Source: Oscillatoriales cyanobacterium (lineage in GTDB: Bacteria; Cyanobacteriota; Cyanobacteriia; Cyanobacteriales; Microcoleaceae). From it: 38,709 nt of DNA. The stretch spans positions 1 through 38,709 of the forward strand of contig RDYN01000092.1 of NCBI GenBank assembly GCA_004293365.1. The letters are read 5' to 3'. Both the position numbers and the translations under genes were made by a program. Shown here piece by piece: positions 16,981 through 25,810 of the stretch. Every line of letters starts with the position of its first letter. Position 1 is the stretch's first letter. The notes under the pieces are model-generated. The model did not search any database. It saw only the letters and a list, made by a program, of their open reading frames with translations, and was not told the DNA's origin.

Positions 16981-17357
16981 AAAAACCTCTTCAAGAAATG
17001 AGTTAAAACAGTGACATCGGATACACCAACTTGGCTACAAGTATGATATAGCGAAACTAACCAATTCGCCGATCCATCCCGACACCAACCAGGCTACAGG
17101 TATCATGTGGGGATTCTGGCGAATATGCTACGCCAATAGTATAGTATATCGGGAACCTAATTTTACTAGGTGTGGGTTGAACAAAGCCACAATCACTTGC
17201 TTTAGCTCAATCAAATGTTGTCGAAGTATGGCATTCGAGCGATCGTCCACGATCGGAAGCGAGAACCAGCGAAACAGCAGAAAACTATGATTTTACATGG
17301 CAATTTTAATTTCAATTAAGAGACTGATTGCACGCTTCTTTGAAAGCTGGTAAACCG
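16981..17357. other. Intergenic upstream of the SDR gene
   Basis: Contains a direct repeat of about 15 bases (ACACCAACTTGGCTACAAGT near 17021 and ACACCAACCAGGCTACAGGT near 17081), each followed by an AT-rich ATGATAT or ATCATGT. This could be a tandem duplication or operator half-sites for the SDR promoter. No gene recognised; a 61-codon plus-strand frame at 17105 was not called. Confidence 0.45.
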
Positions 17358-17480
17358 CTGATATCCCAATACGGTTAACTTAACGCTTTTTGACGAATTT
17401 CCGAGCGCGATTTGATAGGCAATACAGGCATTTTTTGCAAGTCAGATTGTTCTTAAGTTAACCGTATTGGCAGATATCAG
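17358..17480. mobile_element. MITE with CAATACGGTTAACTTAA termini
   Basis: CCAATACGGTTAACTTAA at 17366-17383 is the perfect inverted repeat of the sequence ending at 17470, and the pairing extends outward with a small slip to CTGATATC / GATATCAG. About 70 non-coding bases lie between. The same core termini appear inside the element at 9778-9960, and loosely at 22083-22172. Confidence 0.78.
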
Positions 17481-17502
17481 GCAGAGCGACGCAGATATTT
17501 TT

Positions 17503-17625
17503 GGGTGCATCTGGGTTTTGAAGAGGGCGAAGCATGACCGCATATAAATTATTAGTTATAATCTCATATTTACTGCGGTCATGCTTCGCCCCTACACATA
17601 TATTTGCTTGCACAAAGATAGACCC
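17503..17625 (-). mobile_element. GGTGCATCT MITE, copy 2
   Basis: Begins GGGTGCATCT and ends AGATAGACCC. Over 120 bases it matches the reverse complement of 15849-15970 with few changes, including the GAAGCATGACCGCA inner arms. It lies 130 bases downstream of the MFS gene stop. Confidence 0.82.
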
Positions 17626-18220
17626 ATAATCTTAAGAATATCCAGGAAAGCATCGGAATAAAATTGTTACAAAAATAACTTTTAAAAGTTTTGGTTGGCA
17701 TCAAAATTCCCAAAAAATGAGCAGTCGATCGACCCGCCATACACAGCCTAGAAACTACCGGAACATGACTCCTAAAGTGATTGCTGCGGTTGCGAGCATC
17801 AATCCACCTGCTAGACCATAAGTTGTACCTAAACTTACCCATTGGCTCAATGGTTGACTCACAAACGGTGAAATAAATTGACCTAGGAAAAAGCTAGTGG
17901 TAAGTCCGCCCAAAATTCGCCCTCGCAGAGATGCGGGAGTTGATGAGGTCAAACATACGTTCATATTTGGCATCAGTAACCCGACACCTAAACCAGCGAT
18001 CGCCAAACCAATCAAAACTATCTCATAGGTGCGAGCCCAACTAATCACCAGATAACCAATCCCCATCAACCCAAAGGCGATCGCATAAATGTTCGTGAAG
18101 GTGAAACGAGCTTTCAGGCGTTGATAACTCAGGGCGCTGATCGAAGTAGCGAGGGTAGCAAGGGCGATCGCCAATCCACTTTGAGAAGCATTAGCACCCA
18201 TTAACTGCTGAAGATAAAAC

Positions 18221-18330
18221 GGAATCTGCACTGGAATCATTTGACATACTCCCCGGCGTAAACGCACGGGGATTCTAAGGTCAAACAGCAATGGCAGGCA
18301 AAACCTGTCTAACATCACCTAACTTAGCGG
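18221..18330 (-). ncRNA. Putative TnpB guide RNA (omega RNA) region
   Basis: In known IS605 elements the guide RNA covers the right end and runs into flanking DNA. Here the right-end hairpin GAATCCCCGTGCG..CGGGGAG is followed by TATGTCAA, then by flank ATGATTCCAGTGCAGA, which is MFS sequence. That flank is exactly what follows TTTTAC in the empty site. The extent is estimated and expression is not shown. Confidence 0.3.
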
Positions 18331-19499
18331 TCGATGCCCCAACCGCACAAATATTTCTAGCAGCATTTTCATCTCGTCCATTCACAGACTGACAAGATGG
18401 ACAACGCCATTCTCTGACTGATAAATCCAGATTTTCTAGAACATGACCACAGGAAGAACAGGTTTTGCTAGATGGATACCATCGATCTATAAAAACAATG
18501 AGTTTTCCTTTCTTCTGGGCAACCCATTCTAAAATCTGGAGAAATTCTCCCAAAGCTAAATCTGATATCTTCCTACCCCATAACCTTTGCATTCCTTTCA
18601 AGCTCAAAGTCTCAAAACACAGGATATCAAATTTATCTGTCAGGTGATGGGCTAGTTTCCAGAACCAGTCAGTACGGTGATTTGAAACATCTTCATACTT
18701 ACGAACTAAATTCTTTCTAGCCTTCTCTCGATTATTTGAACCTTTGACTTTCCTTGAGTGCTGACGACTAGCTTGCTTAATCTGGTTTAGGGATTGCTTG
18801 AGGAATTGGGGGGATTCAATCTTGGTTCCATCTGAAATAGTCAGAAAGGTTTTCAAGCCAAAATCAAATCCAGCGATTCTACTCGTCTCGGATTTGATTT
18901 TGGGTTCTCTTATTTCTTGGTCAACAACCACCATCATAAATAATTCCCCTAGGGGTGTGCGCTTAATGGTTAAGGTTTTGACTGTTCCTTCTATTTCTCT
19001 AGAGTTCCAATACTGATAAACCTGATTTCCAATCCTAACTCTATTGCCTAAGAGAAATTTGTATCCTGCTTGCTTGAGGGTGAAGGATTTGTATCTTCTA
19101 ACTTTTTTGAATCCCGGTGGTCTTACCCCCTTTTTATGTTGCTTGAAAAATAGTTGGTAGGCTTTCTCAATGCGTTGACAGATATCCTGCACTGCTTGAG
19201 AGCCTACTATTTGCCAAAAGGGTTTACGCTTCCGCAGTTTGGCTAGATGAGCCTGAAGTTTGGAGCAGTTTAAGTGTTTTCCCCACATTCTGTAGTACCT
19301 TTTATGTAGGGCAATACAGTGGTTGTAGATAACTCCGGCGGCGTTAATTGACCGTTTGAGAAATCTATTCCGCTTATTTTGATACAGCTTAAACTTCAGG
19401 GTTTTCATGCTGGTATTTTATCTCAGAAGAAGAGAAATTCAAAGAGAAATCAAGAGAAAGCCGTCAAGCGAAGGACGGGGCTTTATACCCAATTTTTCG
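18241..19499 (-). mobile_element. IS200/IS605-family tnpB-only element
   Basis: 1259 bases. The left end (coding strand) starts CGAAAAATTGGGTATAAAGC directly after host TTTTAC. The right end is a GC hairpin followed by TATGTCAA. There are no terminal inverted repeats and no target duplication, as expected for single-strand HUH transposition. The TTAC flank and TCAA end are those known for IS608. No tnpA is present, so mobility would need a TnpA elsewhere. Boundaries are set to the base because removal restores the MFS frame. Confidence 0.88.
18281..19408 (-). CDS. tnpB: TnpB RNA-guided nuclease / IS605 OrfB, intact
   Basis: 375 residues. TnpB proteins are RNA-guided DNA nucleases, ancestors of Cas12, that help their element persist. 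RuvC residues are Asp182 (AGFDFGLK), Glu266 (CFETLSLKG) and Asp346 (GRDENAARNI). The zinc ribbon has CSSC at 317-320 and CPSC at 336-339. The N-terminal helical region (INAAGVIYNHCIALHKRYYR) is also normal. No stop or missing motif is seen, so it may be active. It is the only intact one of three tnpB genes in the window. The start at 19408 fits MKTLKFKLYQNKRN, the usual beginning. Confidence 0.95.
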   Translation of the reverse strand: MKTLKFKLYQNKRNRFLKRSINAAGVIYNHCIALHKRYYRMWGKHLNCSKLQAHLAKLRKRKPFWQIVGSQAVQDICQRIEKAYQLFFKQHKKGVRPPGFKKVRRYKSFTLKQAGYKFLLGNRVRIGNQVYQYWNSREIEGTVKTLTIKRTPLGELFMMVVVDQEIREPKIKSETSRIAGFDFGLKTFLTISDGTKIESPQFLKQSLNQIKQASRQHSRKVKGSNNREKARKNLVRKYEDVSNHRTDWFWKLAHHLTDKFDILCFETLSLKGMQRLWGRKISDLALGEFLQILEWVAQKKGKLIVFIDRWYPSSKTCSSCGHVLENLDLSVREWRCPSCQSVNGRDENAARNICAVGASTAKLGDVRQVLPAIAV

Positions 19500-20431
19500 G
19501 TAAAACACGATTTGAGTAAGCACTGCAATACCGTAGGTTGTCAGTAGCAGCGTCCGCGGGACTGGCTCAGAGGCGATCGCACCGGTTTGTTGAACAGCAT
19601 CTTGATGGCGATCGCCTTTGGGAAGTACCAGCAAAATTAATGGCAGAATCAACCACGCCATCAGGTAAATTAGAAACGGTTGCCGCCAATTGCGATCGGC
19701 CAAATAGCCGCCCAAAGTGAGAAAAATCATGCCGCCGAACCCCATGAAAGCTGCTTGCAATCCCAGGAATTGTGCGCGAGCCGCACCGATGTAATAATCA
19801 GCAATCAGCGTGGTTGCAGTCGTCATTATACCGGCCACGCTGAAGCCCAGGAGCATCCGTCCCAGCAAAATTAGCCCAATTCGATCCAACAGAAACCCAG
19901 AGCCACCTGCGAGGCCGTAGAGAAACACTGATAAACCCAGCAAGCCTTTGCGTCCAAAGCGATCGATCGCAATTCCGGCAATGGGCGCACCGATCGCAAT
20001 AAACAAAGCTGGGGCTGTCAACACCAATCTCACCCAATAATCGGCATTAGGAACAGCCGAAAAGTGCTGCCGCATTGCTGGGAGGGAAGGGGCGATCGTG
20101 GCTCCTGCCATCACGGTTAGGGTGCTGACTAGCAGCAGGGTTGCTTTAACGAGAAAAGTGTCAGAGCTGCGTGGTTTCATAGATTATGAGAGGAAATTAT
20201 CTGCCTTGATCTGTGTGGATCTGCTTGTCATTTGCGATCGATCAAATTGTTACATACCAAGATTTTTTTTCACCCATCTGCTTAGATCGACCCCAAATAT
20301 CAGGCAGGTAGACACAGATGAGCGCAGATAATTTCAGGGTATTTTGGAGATAATGCAATTTCTGTCTATTCAAAATGGTTGACTAGGGTTTGAAGTCGAT
20401 TATAATCTCACATCTTGTACCATTCTGAATA

Positions 20432-20495
20432 ACAGACAAGATGCCTGTTCCACAAAGAATGGATTTCTTGTGGAATGGGCTTCTAGCCCGTTCCT
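20432..20495. repeat. Palindromic repeat 'ACAAGATGCCTGTTCCACAA'
   Basis: ACAAGATGCCTGTTCCACAA is followed by TTGTGGAATGGGCTTCTAGC, giving a hairpin over CCACAA/TTGTGG with extra arms. It is the intergenic form of the repeat found inside the oxidase gene at 8518-8655. Confidence 0.65.
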
Positions 20496-20534
20496 AAAAA
20501 GCTAATTGGGAATGGTGCAAGACCTCAGTTATAA

Positions 20535-20640
20535 GGGAGCATCTCAGTTTTGCATTTACAGTGATGCCCCGCTCAAAAAAGGAACGCACGTGCGGACTTC
20601 AGTCCGTTCTTTAAAAAATGATTCTTGCAAAATTCTGCTA
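20535..20640 (+). repeat. Degraded copy of the GGGAGCATCTCAG MITE
   Basis: GGGAGCATCTCAGTTTTGCA, then GTGATGCCCCGCTCAAAAAA and GTGCGGACTTCAGTCCGTTC, follow the same order as 23056-23166. The right terminal repeat is lost after TTCTTGCAAAATTC. Confidence 0.75.
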
Positions 20641-20787
20641 CAGAAGTTACTGCGAGCGGCGGATATTGAATCTTCGCAATATTTTCTAGCTTGCCCTTAC
20701 CATAAACCATCGTGAATAGATACAAATCTTAAATTTAAAATCTAAAATCCTAACTTATTTTTTTGAAAAAAGCTATATAATTAAAAG

Positions 20788-21669
20788 ATGCCTCACAGCC
20801 TGATTTTAAACCTACTGCCAGTTGCACCAATCCCATCCCAATTTTTAACGGGACGGCATCTCCACGCCTTATTTCTCAACCTTGTGAGTGCTGTAGACAG
20901 CGATTTGAGCGCGTACCTGCACGACCAATCAAACGAAAAAGCTTTCACATTAAGCCCTTTCCAAGTAAGCAGAAAAGAGACTTACAAAACTAGCAACCCA
21001 CAGCCACAAAAGAGAGTTTTGCCTCCGGCTGCGCGCACAATTTCCCAGGCCCTACAGTGGGAACACAAGCAAGCAATTGGGGAAAATACAGCGATTTGGT
21101 GGCGAATTTCTCTGCTGGATGACGGTTTGTTCGATCGCCTAACTCAACTGTGGCAGAAACTCAACTTCGAGCGCCCGTGGCATCTGGGCCCGACAGATTT
21201 GTACGTGACTAACATTGTCAGCCAACCCACTGCAAACCAGCCGTGGGTAAACTTTTCCAGTTACGCCGAATTGTTTGACAAAGCTTCGGAAACTGAGCGC
21301 CAAATTGCGTTTACCTTCTGCACTCCTACTAATTTTCGGCAAGGCGTGTACGATAGTGCGATGCCAAGTAGAGAAAGTGTGTTTGGCAGTTTGGCAAATC
21401 GTTGGAACAAGTATAGCGAAATTGCGATCGAACCTACTTTCACAGAAGCTATTTTTCCCAGTTTCTTCGATATCCGCACCGAAGTTTGTACGGATTCTCG
21501 CAGTAAATTTATTGGTTGCGTCGGCGAGGTTAGTTACCGAATTATGGGAGATGTCAATCCGCTTGCTGTCAAGCAAATTAATGCTTTAGCAGATTTTGCG
21601 CTTTACAGCGGAGTCGGGCGCAAGACGCCGATGGGCATGGGAATGACGCGCCGATTGCCGAATTTTTAA
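20788..21669 (+). CDS. cas6: Orphan Cas6-family CRISPR RNA endonuclease
   Basis: 293 residues of the Cas6 RAMP type, which cut CRISPR precursor RNA in the repeat. The glycine-rich loop near the C-terminus reads SGVGRKTPMGMGMTRR (274-289), the diagnostic Cas6 feature. The N-terminal half has GRHLHALFLNLV, with His24 and His26 as candidates for the catalytic His. Length is normal for cyanobacterial Cas6 proteins. No other cas gene and no repeat-spacer array is within the window. It may serve arrays elsewhere or be a relic. The upstream region lacks a clear ribosome binding site. Confidence 0.88.
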   Translation: MPHSLILNLLPVAPIPSQFLTGRHLHALFLNLVSAVDSDLSAYLHDQSNEKAFTLSPFQVSRKETYKTSNPQPQKRVLPPAARTISQALQWEHKQAIGENTAIWWRISLLDDGLFDRLTQLWQKLNFERPWHLGPTDLYVTNIVSQPTANQPWVNFSSYAELFDKASETERQIAFTFCTPTNFRQGVYDSAMPSRESVFGSLANRWNKYSEIAIEPTFTEAIFPSFFDIRTEVCTDSRSKFIGCVGEVSYRIMGDVNPLAVKQINALADFALYSGVGRKTPMGMGMTRRLPNF

Positions 21670-21996
21670 TCATCCATTTTTCGGCTTGATTTCACTGACA
21701 ATTTCATAAACATCAGCGTCAGGAATTTTAGAAAACAAAGGCGTCATCTGCTTCAATATTTGCTGGTAAACTTCGCTTTGATTGGCGGCCATCTCTTCTA
21801 CGCTTTCCCAAAAAATGATGGCAATACCTTTGTCTGTATTCGGCAATTGTAGCAGGTATGCTCCCTTAAAACCTGTAGCGTAAGTTGCAACGGCTTTTTC
21901 AAAAAGTTCTTTTGCTTCTTTGAATTTTCCTGATTTAAATTCGCCAATTGCAACATAGGCAAACTGATGTCTGAGAAAGTCTAAAAATTCTGACAT
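21670..21996 (-). CDS. Small ABM-like (dimeric alpha-beta barrel) protein
   Basis: The frame is open from 22041, but I choose the ATG at 21996 (108 residues, MSEFLDFLRHQF) because GAGGAATAAGGAT lies directly before it, whereas nothing is before the upstream start. FVAIGEFK-type strands, then an amphipathic helix (AKELFEKAVATYA), a strand GAYLLQLP and IAIIFWESVEEM agree with a ferredoxin-like dimeric alpha-beta barrel such as antibiotic-biosynthesis-monooxygenase-like stress proteins. No catalytic residue can be assigned. It is convergent with cas6 and ends immediately at the cas6 stop. Confidence 0.75.
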   Translation of the reverse strand: MSEFLDFLRHQFAYVAIGEFKSGKFKEAKELFEKAVATYATGFKGAYLLQLPNTDKGIAIIFWESVEEMAANQSEVYQQILKQMTPLFSKIPDADVYEIVSEIKPKNG

Positions 21997-22082
21997 ATCC
22001 TTATTCCTCAAAAAATCGCGATACACCAAGTTATATTTCAATAAAGTTCATTTAACACTGTTGCTCCCCCGGATATCCCCTA

Positions 22083-22172
22083 AATACCGTTGGTAGTAGG
22101 GGACTTTGAGCAAGTTCTTGTCCCACCCTTTTTAAGAGGGGTTAGGGGCGATTGGCCTTAACTGAACGGTAT
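22083..22172. repeat. Palindromic repeat with AATACCGTT / AACGGTATT ends
   Basis: A roughly 90-base unit with imperfect inverted ends and internal CCCACCCTTTTTAAGAGGGG. It lies downstream of devA. The ends resemble those of the MITE at 17358-17480. Confidence 0.5.
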
Positions 22173-22217
22173 TAAGCTGTATTCTACCCGATCGCCCGAA
22201 AATTGTGAATAGTAACG

Positions 22218-22949
22218 TTACAAAGCATTATCTTTGGTCAGACGACCATCTTCCATCAGAACAATGCGATCGGCAATATCTAAAATCCGGTTATCGTGCG
22301 TTACTAACAAAATTGTGCAACCCTGTTGCTTAGCCAGCTTTTGCATCATTTCTACCACATCTCGACCCGACTTTTTATCAAGTGCAGCAGTTGGTTCATC
22401 AGCTAAAATAATCTTGGGACGACTTACCAAAGCCCTGGCAATGGCTACGCGCTGTTTTTGTCCTCCAGAAAGATTGTCCGCATAGTAATCAATTCGATGT
22501 CCCAGCCCAACTTCTTCAAGAATATTAGCAGACATTCGATCGATATCTTCTCCCAGGCGATCTTCGTGCAATTCCAGAGACATTCGGACGTTCTGCTTCG
22601 CAGTTAAAAAAGTCAGCAAGTTATGTGCCTGAAAAATATAACCTATCTGCCTCCGCAAATACATCATTTGCTGCTTGCTTGCACCGCAAATTTCCTGTTC
22701 CAGAATTTTCAGGCTACCAGATTGTGCCGATCGCAAACCTCCCATCAACGTTAGTAAAGTTGTTTTTCCCGAACCAGAAGGCCCGGTCATAATCACAATT
22801 TCACCTGGATTGATATCGAGATTAATTTCAAACAAAACCTGTTTCCGAAGTTCTCCATCGCCGAAGTAGTGATTTAGGTTGCAAGCAGAAATTACAGGTT
22901 GATTTGATATGGCTATATTGACAGAATTTGACGAACTTAACTTTTGCAT
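22218..22949 (-). CDS. devA: DevA-type ABC transporter ATP-binding protein
   Basis: 243 residues. Walker A GPSGSGKTT is at 56-64, the Q-loop is in YIFQAHN, the signature LSGGQ is at 160-164, Walker B IILADEP is at 180-186 and the switch His218 is in LLVTHD. Similarity to the LolD/MacB type (LLTLMGGLRSAQSGS) and the gene order devB-devC-devA identify the DevA family. In Nostoc this exporter delivers heterocyst glycolipids with the TolC-like HgdD. In other cyanobacteria several paralogues exist with unknown cargo. It is the last gene of the operon, 240 bases after devC, with a MITE in between. Confidence 0.95.
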   Translation of the reverse strand: MQKLSSSNSVNIAISNQPVISACNLNHYFGDGELRKQVLFEINLDINPGEIVIMTGPSGSGKTTLLTLMGGLRSAQSGSLKILEQEICGASKQQMMYLRRQIGYIFQAHNLLTFLTAKQNVRMSLELHEDRLGEDIDRMSANILEEVGLGHRIDYYADNLSGGQKQRVAIARALVSRPKIILADEPTAALDKKSGRDVVEMMQKLAKQQGCTILLVTHDNRILDIADRIVLMEDGRLTKDNAL

Positions 22950-23055
22950 ATTTACGACAAATCTCAGGAAAGATACATTGATTTACAAGTCATTTTGTAG
23001 CTGGCAATTCAGGTTTAAGTAAGCGGAAAAATTAACTTTTACATACAAATACTTT

Positions 23056-23166
23056 GGGAGCATCTCAGTGCAAGCATTTACAGTGCTGCCCGCTCAAAAA
23101 AAGGGTTCGTAGTGCGGACTTCAGTCCGCTCTTTAAAAATGCTTCTTGCAAAACTGAGATGCTCCC
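23056..23166. mobile_element. GGGAGCATCTCAG MITE with 8-bp target duplication
   Basis: The 111-base unit begins GGGAGCATCTCAGT and ends ACTGAGATGCTCCC, 14 bases of perfect inverted repeat. It is flanked by the direct repeat AATACTTT (23048-23055 and 23167-23174), a clear target-site duplication. The interior holds GTAGTGCGGACTTCAGTCCG. It lies 24 bases after the devC stop, inside the devBCA operon. Confidence 0.88.
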
Positions 23167-23189
23167 AATACTTTGATGGTGGCAATATT

Positions 23190-24386
23190 TCAAAAAATAT
23201 CAGCCGGATCGGCTCCCTGCAATTTGCTCATAGCAACAGTACCAGAAACGGTACACATGACAATAGTTAAAGCCAGCACTAAAATAGCTCGATTCAAAGT
23301 CATACCAATCGGCAATAGGGTAGCAATTCCAGCAATCACATACAATCCCGATGAAAGAATAAACCCCGGTATAAAACCCAAAAATGCTAGAATCAAAGAT
23401 TCTTGAATCAAGATACCAACTAAGTAAGAATCGCTGTATCCCATCGCTTTTAGCGTAGCGTATTCGGGCAAATGATCGGATACGTCGGAATAGAGAATCT
23501 GATAAACAATCACAATCCCGACAATAAAACCAATCACTGTTCCAAATCCAAAAATAAAGCCAGTTGGGGTACTGCTAGACCAATATTTCTTTTCGCGATC
23601 GCCAAATTCAGTGCGTGTCAGCACCAAAACATCGGCTGGCAAATGGTTTCGCAGTGCTGCTTGCAGTTGCTTGAGGTTCACCCCCGGCTGTAATTCGATT
23701 AAACCGACATCTATTCGATCGGATCTGCGATCGGGAAATAGACGTAAAAAGGTAGAATCACTGACAAACATAGTACCGCTGGCCCCAAAGGATACTCCAA
23801 GATTAAATAATCCTGTAACCCATAGCTGTCTGTCATTAACTTGTACGGAGAGCGGATTGGATTGCTTGAAAAGACTGGTAATATCTCCAAATTCAGCGCG
23901 GCTAGCTCGGTCAAAAAGCACTCGATCTAAAGGTTTAATTCGATCGGTTTGCTGATTCACTTCTGGCAAGTTAAATGCCGATCTTGCTGGATCTAATCCA
24001 ATAGTTAAAACTATACGCTCCTGTTTTTTTTGTTCGGGATTTTGCCATTGAGAACTGCCCATGTATACGTGGTTAATTGATTTGACTGCCTCAAATCCTG
24101 CTGCTTGATATAGCCGTTCTTTGGGAAAAGATTTTAGTGCTACTACGGTTTCAGATATGGGGTTAATCAGGAATAAATCGCCGTGCAATAAGTTTTGAAT
24201 GCTGGCGGCAGATTCGTAGAGTGTATCATTGAGTCCGAGTTGAACAAACATCAAGACATCAGCAAAAGCAATTCCTGCCAAGGCTACAGCAAGTCGCTGT
24301 TTTTCTCGTTTGACCTGAAGCCATGCGAGGGGTGTTCTGCGAAATAGTTTCAGCATTTTTGTTAAAGTTGATGAGTTGACATTCAT
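23190..24386 (-). CDS. devC: DevC-type ABC transporter permease
   Basis: 398 residues of the MacB/FtsX-like permease type. One membrane helix near 33-55 (RLAVALAGIAFADVLMFVQLG) is followed by a large periplasmic domain (about 60-270). Three helices lie near 275-300, 325-350 and 365-390. Motifs SRAEFGD, the segment beginning GVSFGASGTMFVSD and PEYATLKAMGYSD are those of DevC. Eight bases separate it from devB and it reads in the same direction. It would pair with DevA as the membrane part and contact DevB in the periplasm. Confidence 0.95.
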   Translation of the reverse strand: MNVNSSTLTKMLKLFRRTPLAWLQVKREKQRLAVALAGIAFADVLMFVQLGLNDTLYESAASIQNLLHGDLFLINPISETVVALKSFPKERLYQAAGFEAVKSINHVYMGSSQWQNPEQKKQERIVLTIGLDPARSAFNLPEVNQQTDRIKPLDRVLFDRASRAEFGDITSLFKQSNPLSVQVNDRQLWVTGLFNLGVSFGASGTMFVSDSTFLRLFPDRRSDRIDVGLIELQPGVNLKQLQAALRNHLPADVLVLTRTEFGDREKKYWSSSTPTGFIFGFGTVIGFIVGIVIVYQILYSDVSDHLPEYATLKAMGYSDSYLVGILIQESLILAFLGFIPGFILSSGLYVIAGIATLLPIGMTLNRAILVLALTIVMCTVSGTVAMSKLQGADPADIF

Positions 24387-24393
24387 GGCAAAG

Positions 24394-25728
24394 CTAAAAA
24401 TTAATGGCTACCTGAACTTGCAAATTAGTCAAATTTGCCACTCGTTTACTACCTTCAGCATTCAGGGTAATTCTGACTTCTACTACTCGACGGTCTAAAT
24501 TCTCTCCAGGTGTATTGCTGCTAATTTCTTGCTGAGTAACTTGCAGCCCTATTTGTCGAACTATTCCAGATATTTCACCACTGAATGATTGACTGGTAAT
24601 AATAACTTTTTGACCCGTGCGAATTTTGCTGATATCAGTTTGATAGACTTCTGCAACTACTTGCATTCGATCGGTTTGGCCCAAATCGGCGATACCTTTT
24701 GAGCCAACAACTTCTCCCGGTTTGGCGTAAATTTCGAGAATGCGACCTGCTGCGGGAGTGCGGATGTAGGCTTTTGTTAAGGAAGTTTCAGCGCGTTTGA
24801 GAGAGGCGCGAGCGTTGCTAACTTCTGCTGCTGCTGCTTGTACGTCGGTGAAGCGAACTTCTGCTGTTTGTGAAAGCGTTGCTTTGGCTTCGTTAATTTG
24901 TTCTGCCAAAGTTGCAATTGTTTTGTCTCGGTTGGCTTTGGCTTCGTTAATTTGTTGTTCTAAAGTTGCGATCGCCCTCGATCGATTTGCTTGACTTTCC
25001 AAAAATTGTTGAACCGAAGTTTCCGCACTCAGGCGTTTGCGATCGACTTCCTGACTAGAAACAGCGCCTTCTCGGTACAGCGATTCGTAGCGCTGCAACT
25101 CCGATCGAGCATTTTGTCTTTCGGCCCCCACTCGATCGACTGTTGCCTTCAAAGCTTGTTTTTGCCCTTGTAATTCGGCTCGCAAGCGAGAAACCGCCGC
25201 TTGCTGAGCCGTACTTTCCCCTTGCAATTGAGACGTCAAACGAGCAATTTCGGCTCGCTGAGCGCTAATTTGTCCTGCAAGTTCTGCTTGCAAGCGAGAA
25301 ACCGTTGCCCGCCGCGCTGCGATTTCGCCCGGTTTCGCTCCTGCTTTAACTTGAGCTAGCTTTGCGCGAGCGATATTAACTTGTTCTTTGGCTTGTTGCA
25401 CTTCATCTTCGAGCCGATCGCGCGAGTCCATAACAGCGATCGCCCGATCTGCCTCAACCCGATCGCCCCGCTGCACCAGCAGTTGAGATATGCGATCGTT
25501 GCTCATCACCGCCGGTACCGACACGCGAATTACTTCGCCCACCGGTTCCAAACGCCCCAAAGTCACAACTTGCTTCGGGATCGGAAGCGTCGGTGCTAAT
25601 TCAGAGGGTTTACTCGTCGGCCCAAACTGCTGGATTGCATAGAAAGCCCCTCCGCCTGTAATCGCAATCGCGGCTAAGATTGGGGCGATCGTCGATCGAC
25701 TTGACTTTGATAGTAAGTTAAGGTTCAT
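24394..25728 (-). CDS. devB: DevB-type HlyD-family membrane fusion protein
   Basis: 444 residues. A membrane anchor sits near 15-32 (APILAAIAITGGGAFYAI). A lipoyl/barrel half (VVTLGRLEPVGEVIRVSVPA) and a long coiled coil of about 220 residues follow, with many repeats of the type AEIARLTSQLQ and TIATLEQQINEAKA. The second lipoyl half with RTPAAGRILEIYAKPGEVV and a beta-barrel end follow. DevB links the inner membrane permease to a TolC-type channel. First gene of devB-devC-devA. Its promoter faces that of the MarR gene, with the palindrome at 25828-25847 between. Confidence 0.95.
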   Translation of the reverse strand: MNLNLLSKSSRSTIAPILAAIAITGGGAFYAIQQFGPTSKPSELAPTLPIPKQVVTLGRLEPVGEVIRVSVPAVMSNDRISQLLVQRGDRVEADRAIAVMDSRDRLEDEVQQAKEQVNIARAKLAQVKAGAKPGEIAARRATVSRLQAELAGQISAQRAEIARLTSQLQGESTAQQAAVSRLRAELQGQKQALKATVDRVGAERQNARSELQRYESLYREGAVSSQEVDRKRLSAETSVQQFLESQANRSRAIATLEQQINEAKANRDKTIATLAEQINEAKATLSQTAEVRFTDVQAAAAEVSNARASLKRAETSLTKAYIRTPAAGRILEIYAKPGEVVGSKGIADLGQTDRMQVVAEVYQTDISKIRTGQKVIITSQSFSGEISGIVRQIGLQVTQQEISSNTPGENLDRRVVEVRITLNAEGSKRVANLTNLQVQVAINF

Positions 25729-25810
25729 GTGGATTCTAGTTGCGAGAAATCCTCAGGCGGCAACTGCGCGCCAAATGCAGCCACAACAGGATCTCAACGC
25801 ATCTCAATAT

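Larger units (their letters stand above)
17755..20180 (-). pseudogene. MFS transporter gene split by a TnpB element
   Basis: The N-terminal part is 20180-19500 (227 codons, ending LTQIVFY). The C-terminal part is 18240-17755 (starting MIPVQIPFYLQQ, with the stop at its end). 681 and 486 bases are both multiples of three. Joined directly they give one 388-residue, roughly 12-helix major facilitator with motif A-like GAPIAGIAIDRFGRKG after the second helix. The substrate cannot be told; the family includes drug and metabolite exporters. The interruption is the 1259-base element at 18241-19499, with no bases duplicated or lost. As it stands, the N-terminal half reads into the element and ends after KIGYKAPSFA at 19464. 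The second half could only be made from its own start. Confidence 0.9.
20181..20787. other. Intergenic with repeats, upstream of cas6
   Basis: Holds the leader of the MFS gene, palindromes at 20432-20495, a degraded GGGAGCATCTCAG element at 20535-20640 and an AAAATCT-like heptamer tract (20725-20753). No CRISPR repeat-spacer pattern is present. A 69-codon frame inside the element was not called. Confidence 0.5.
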
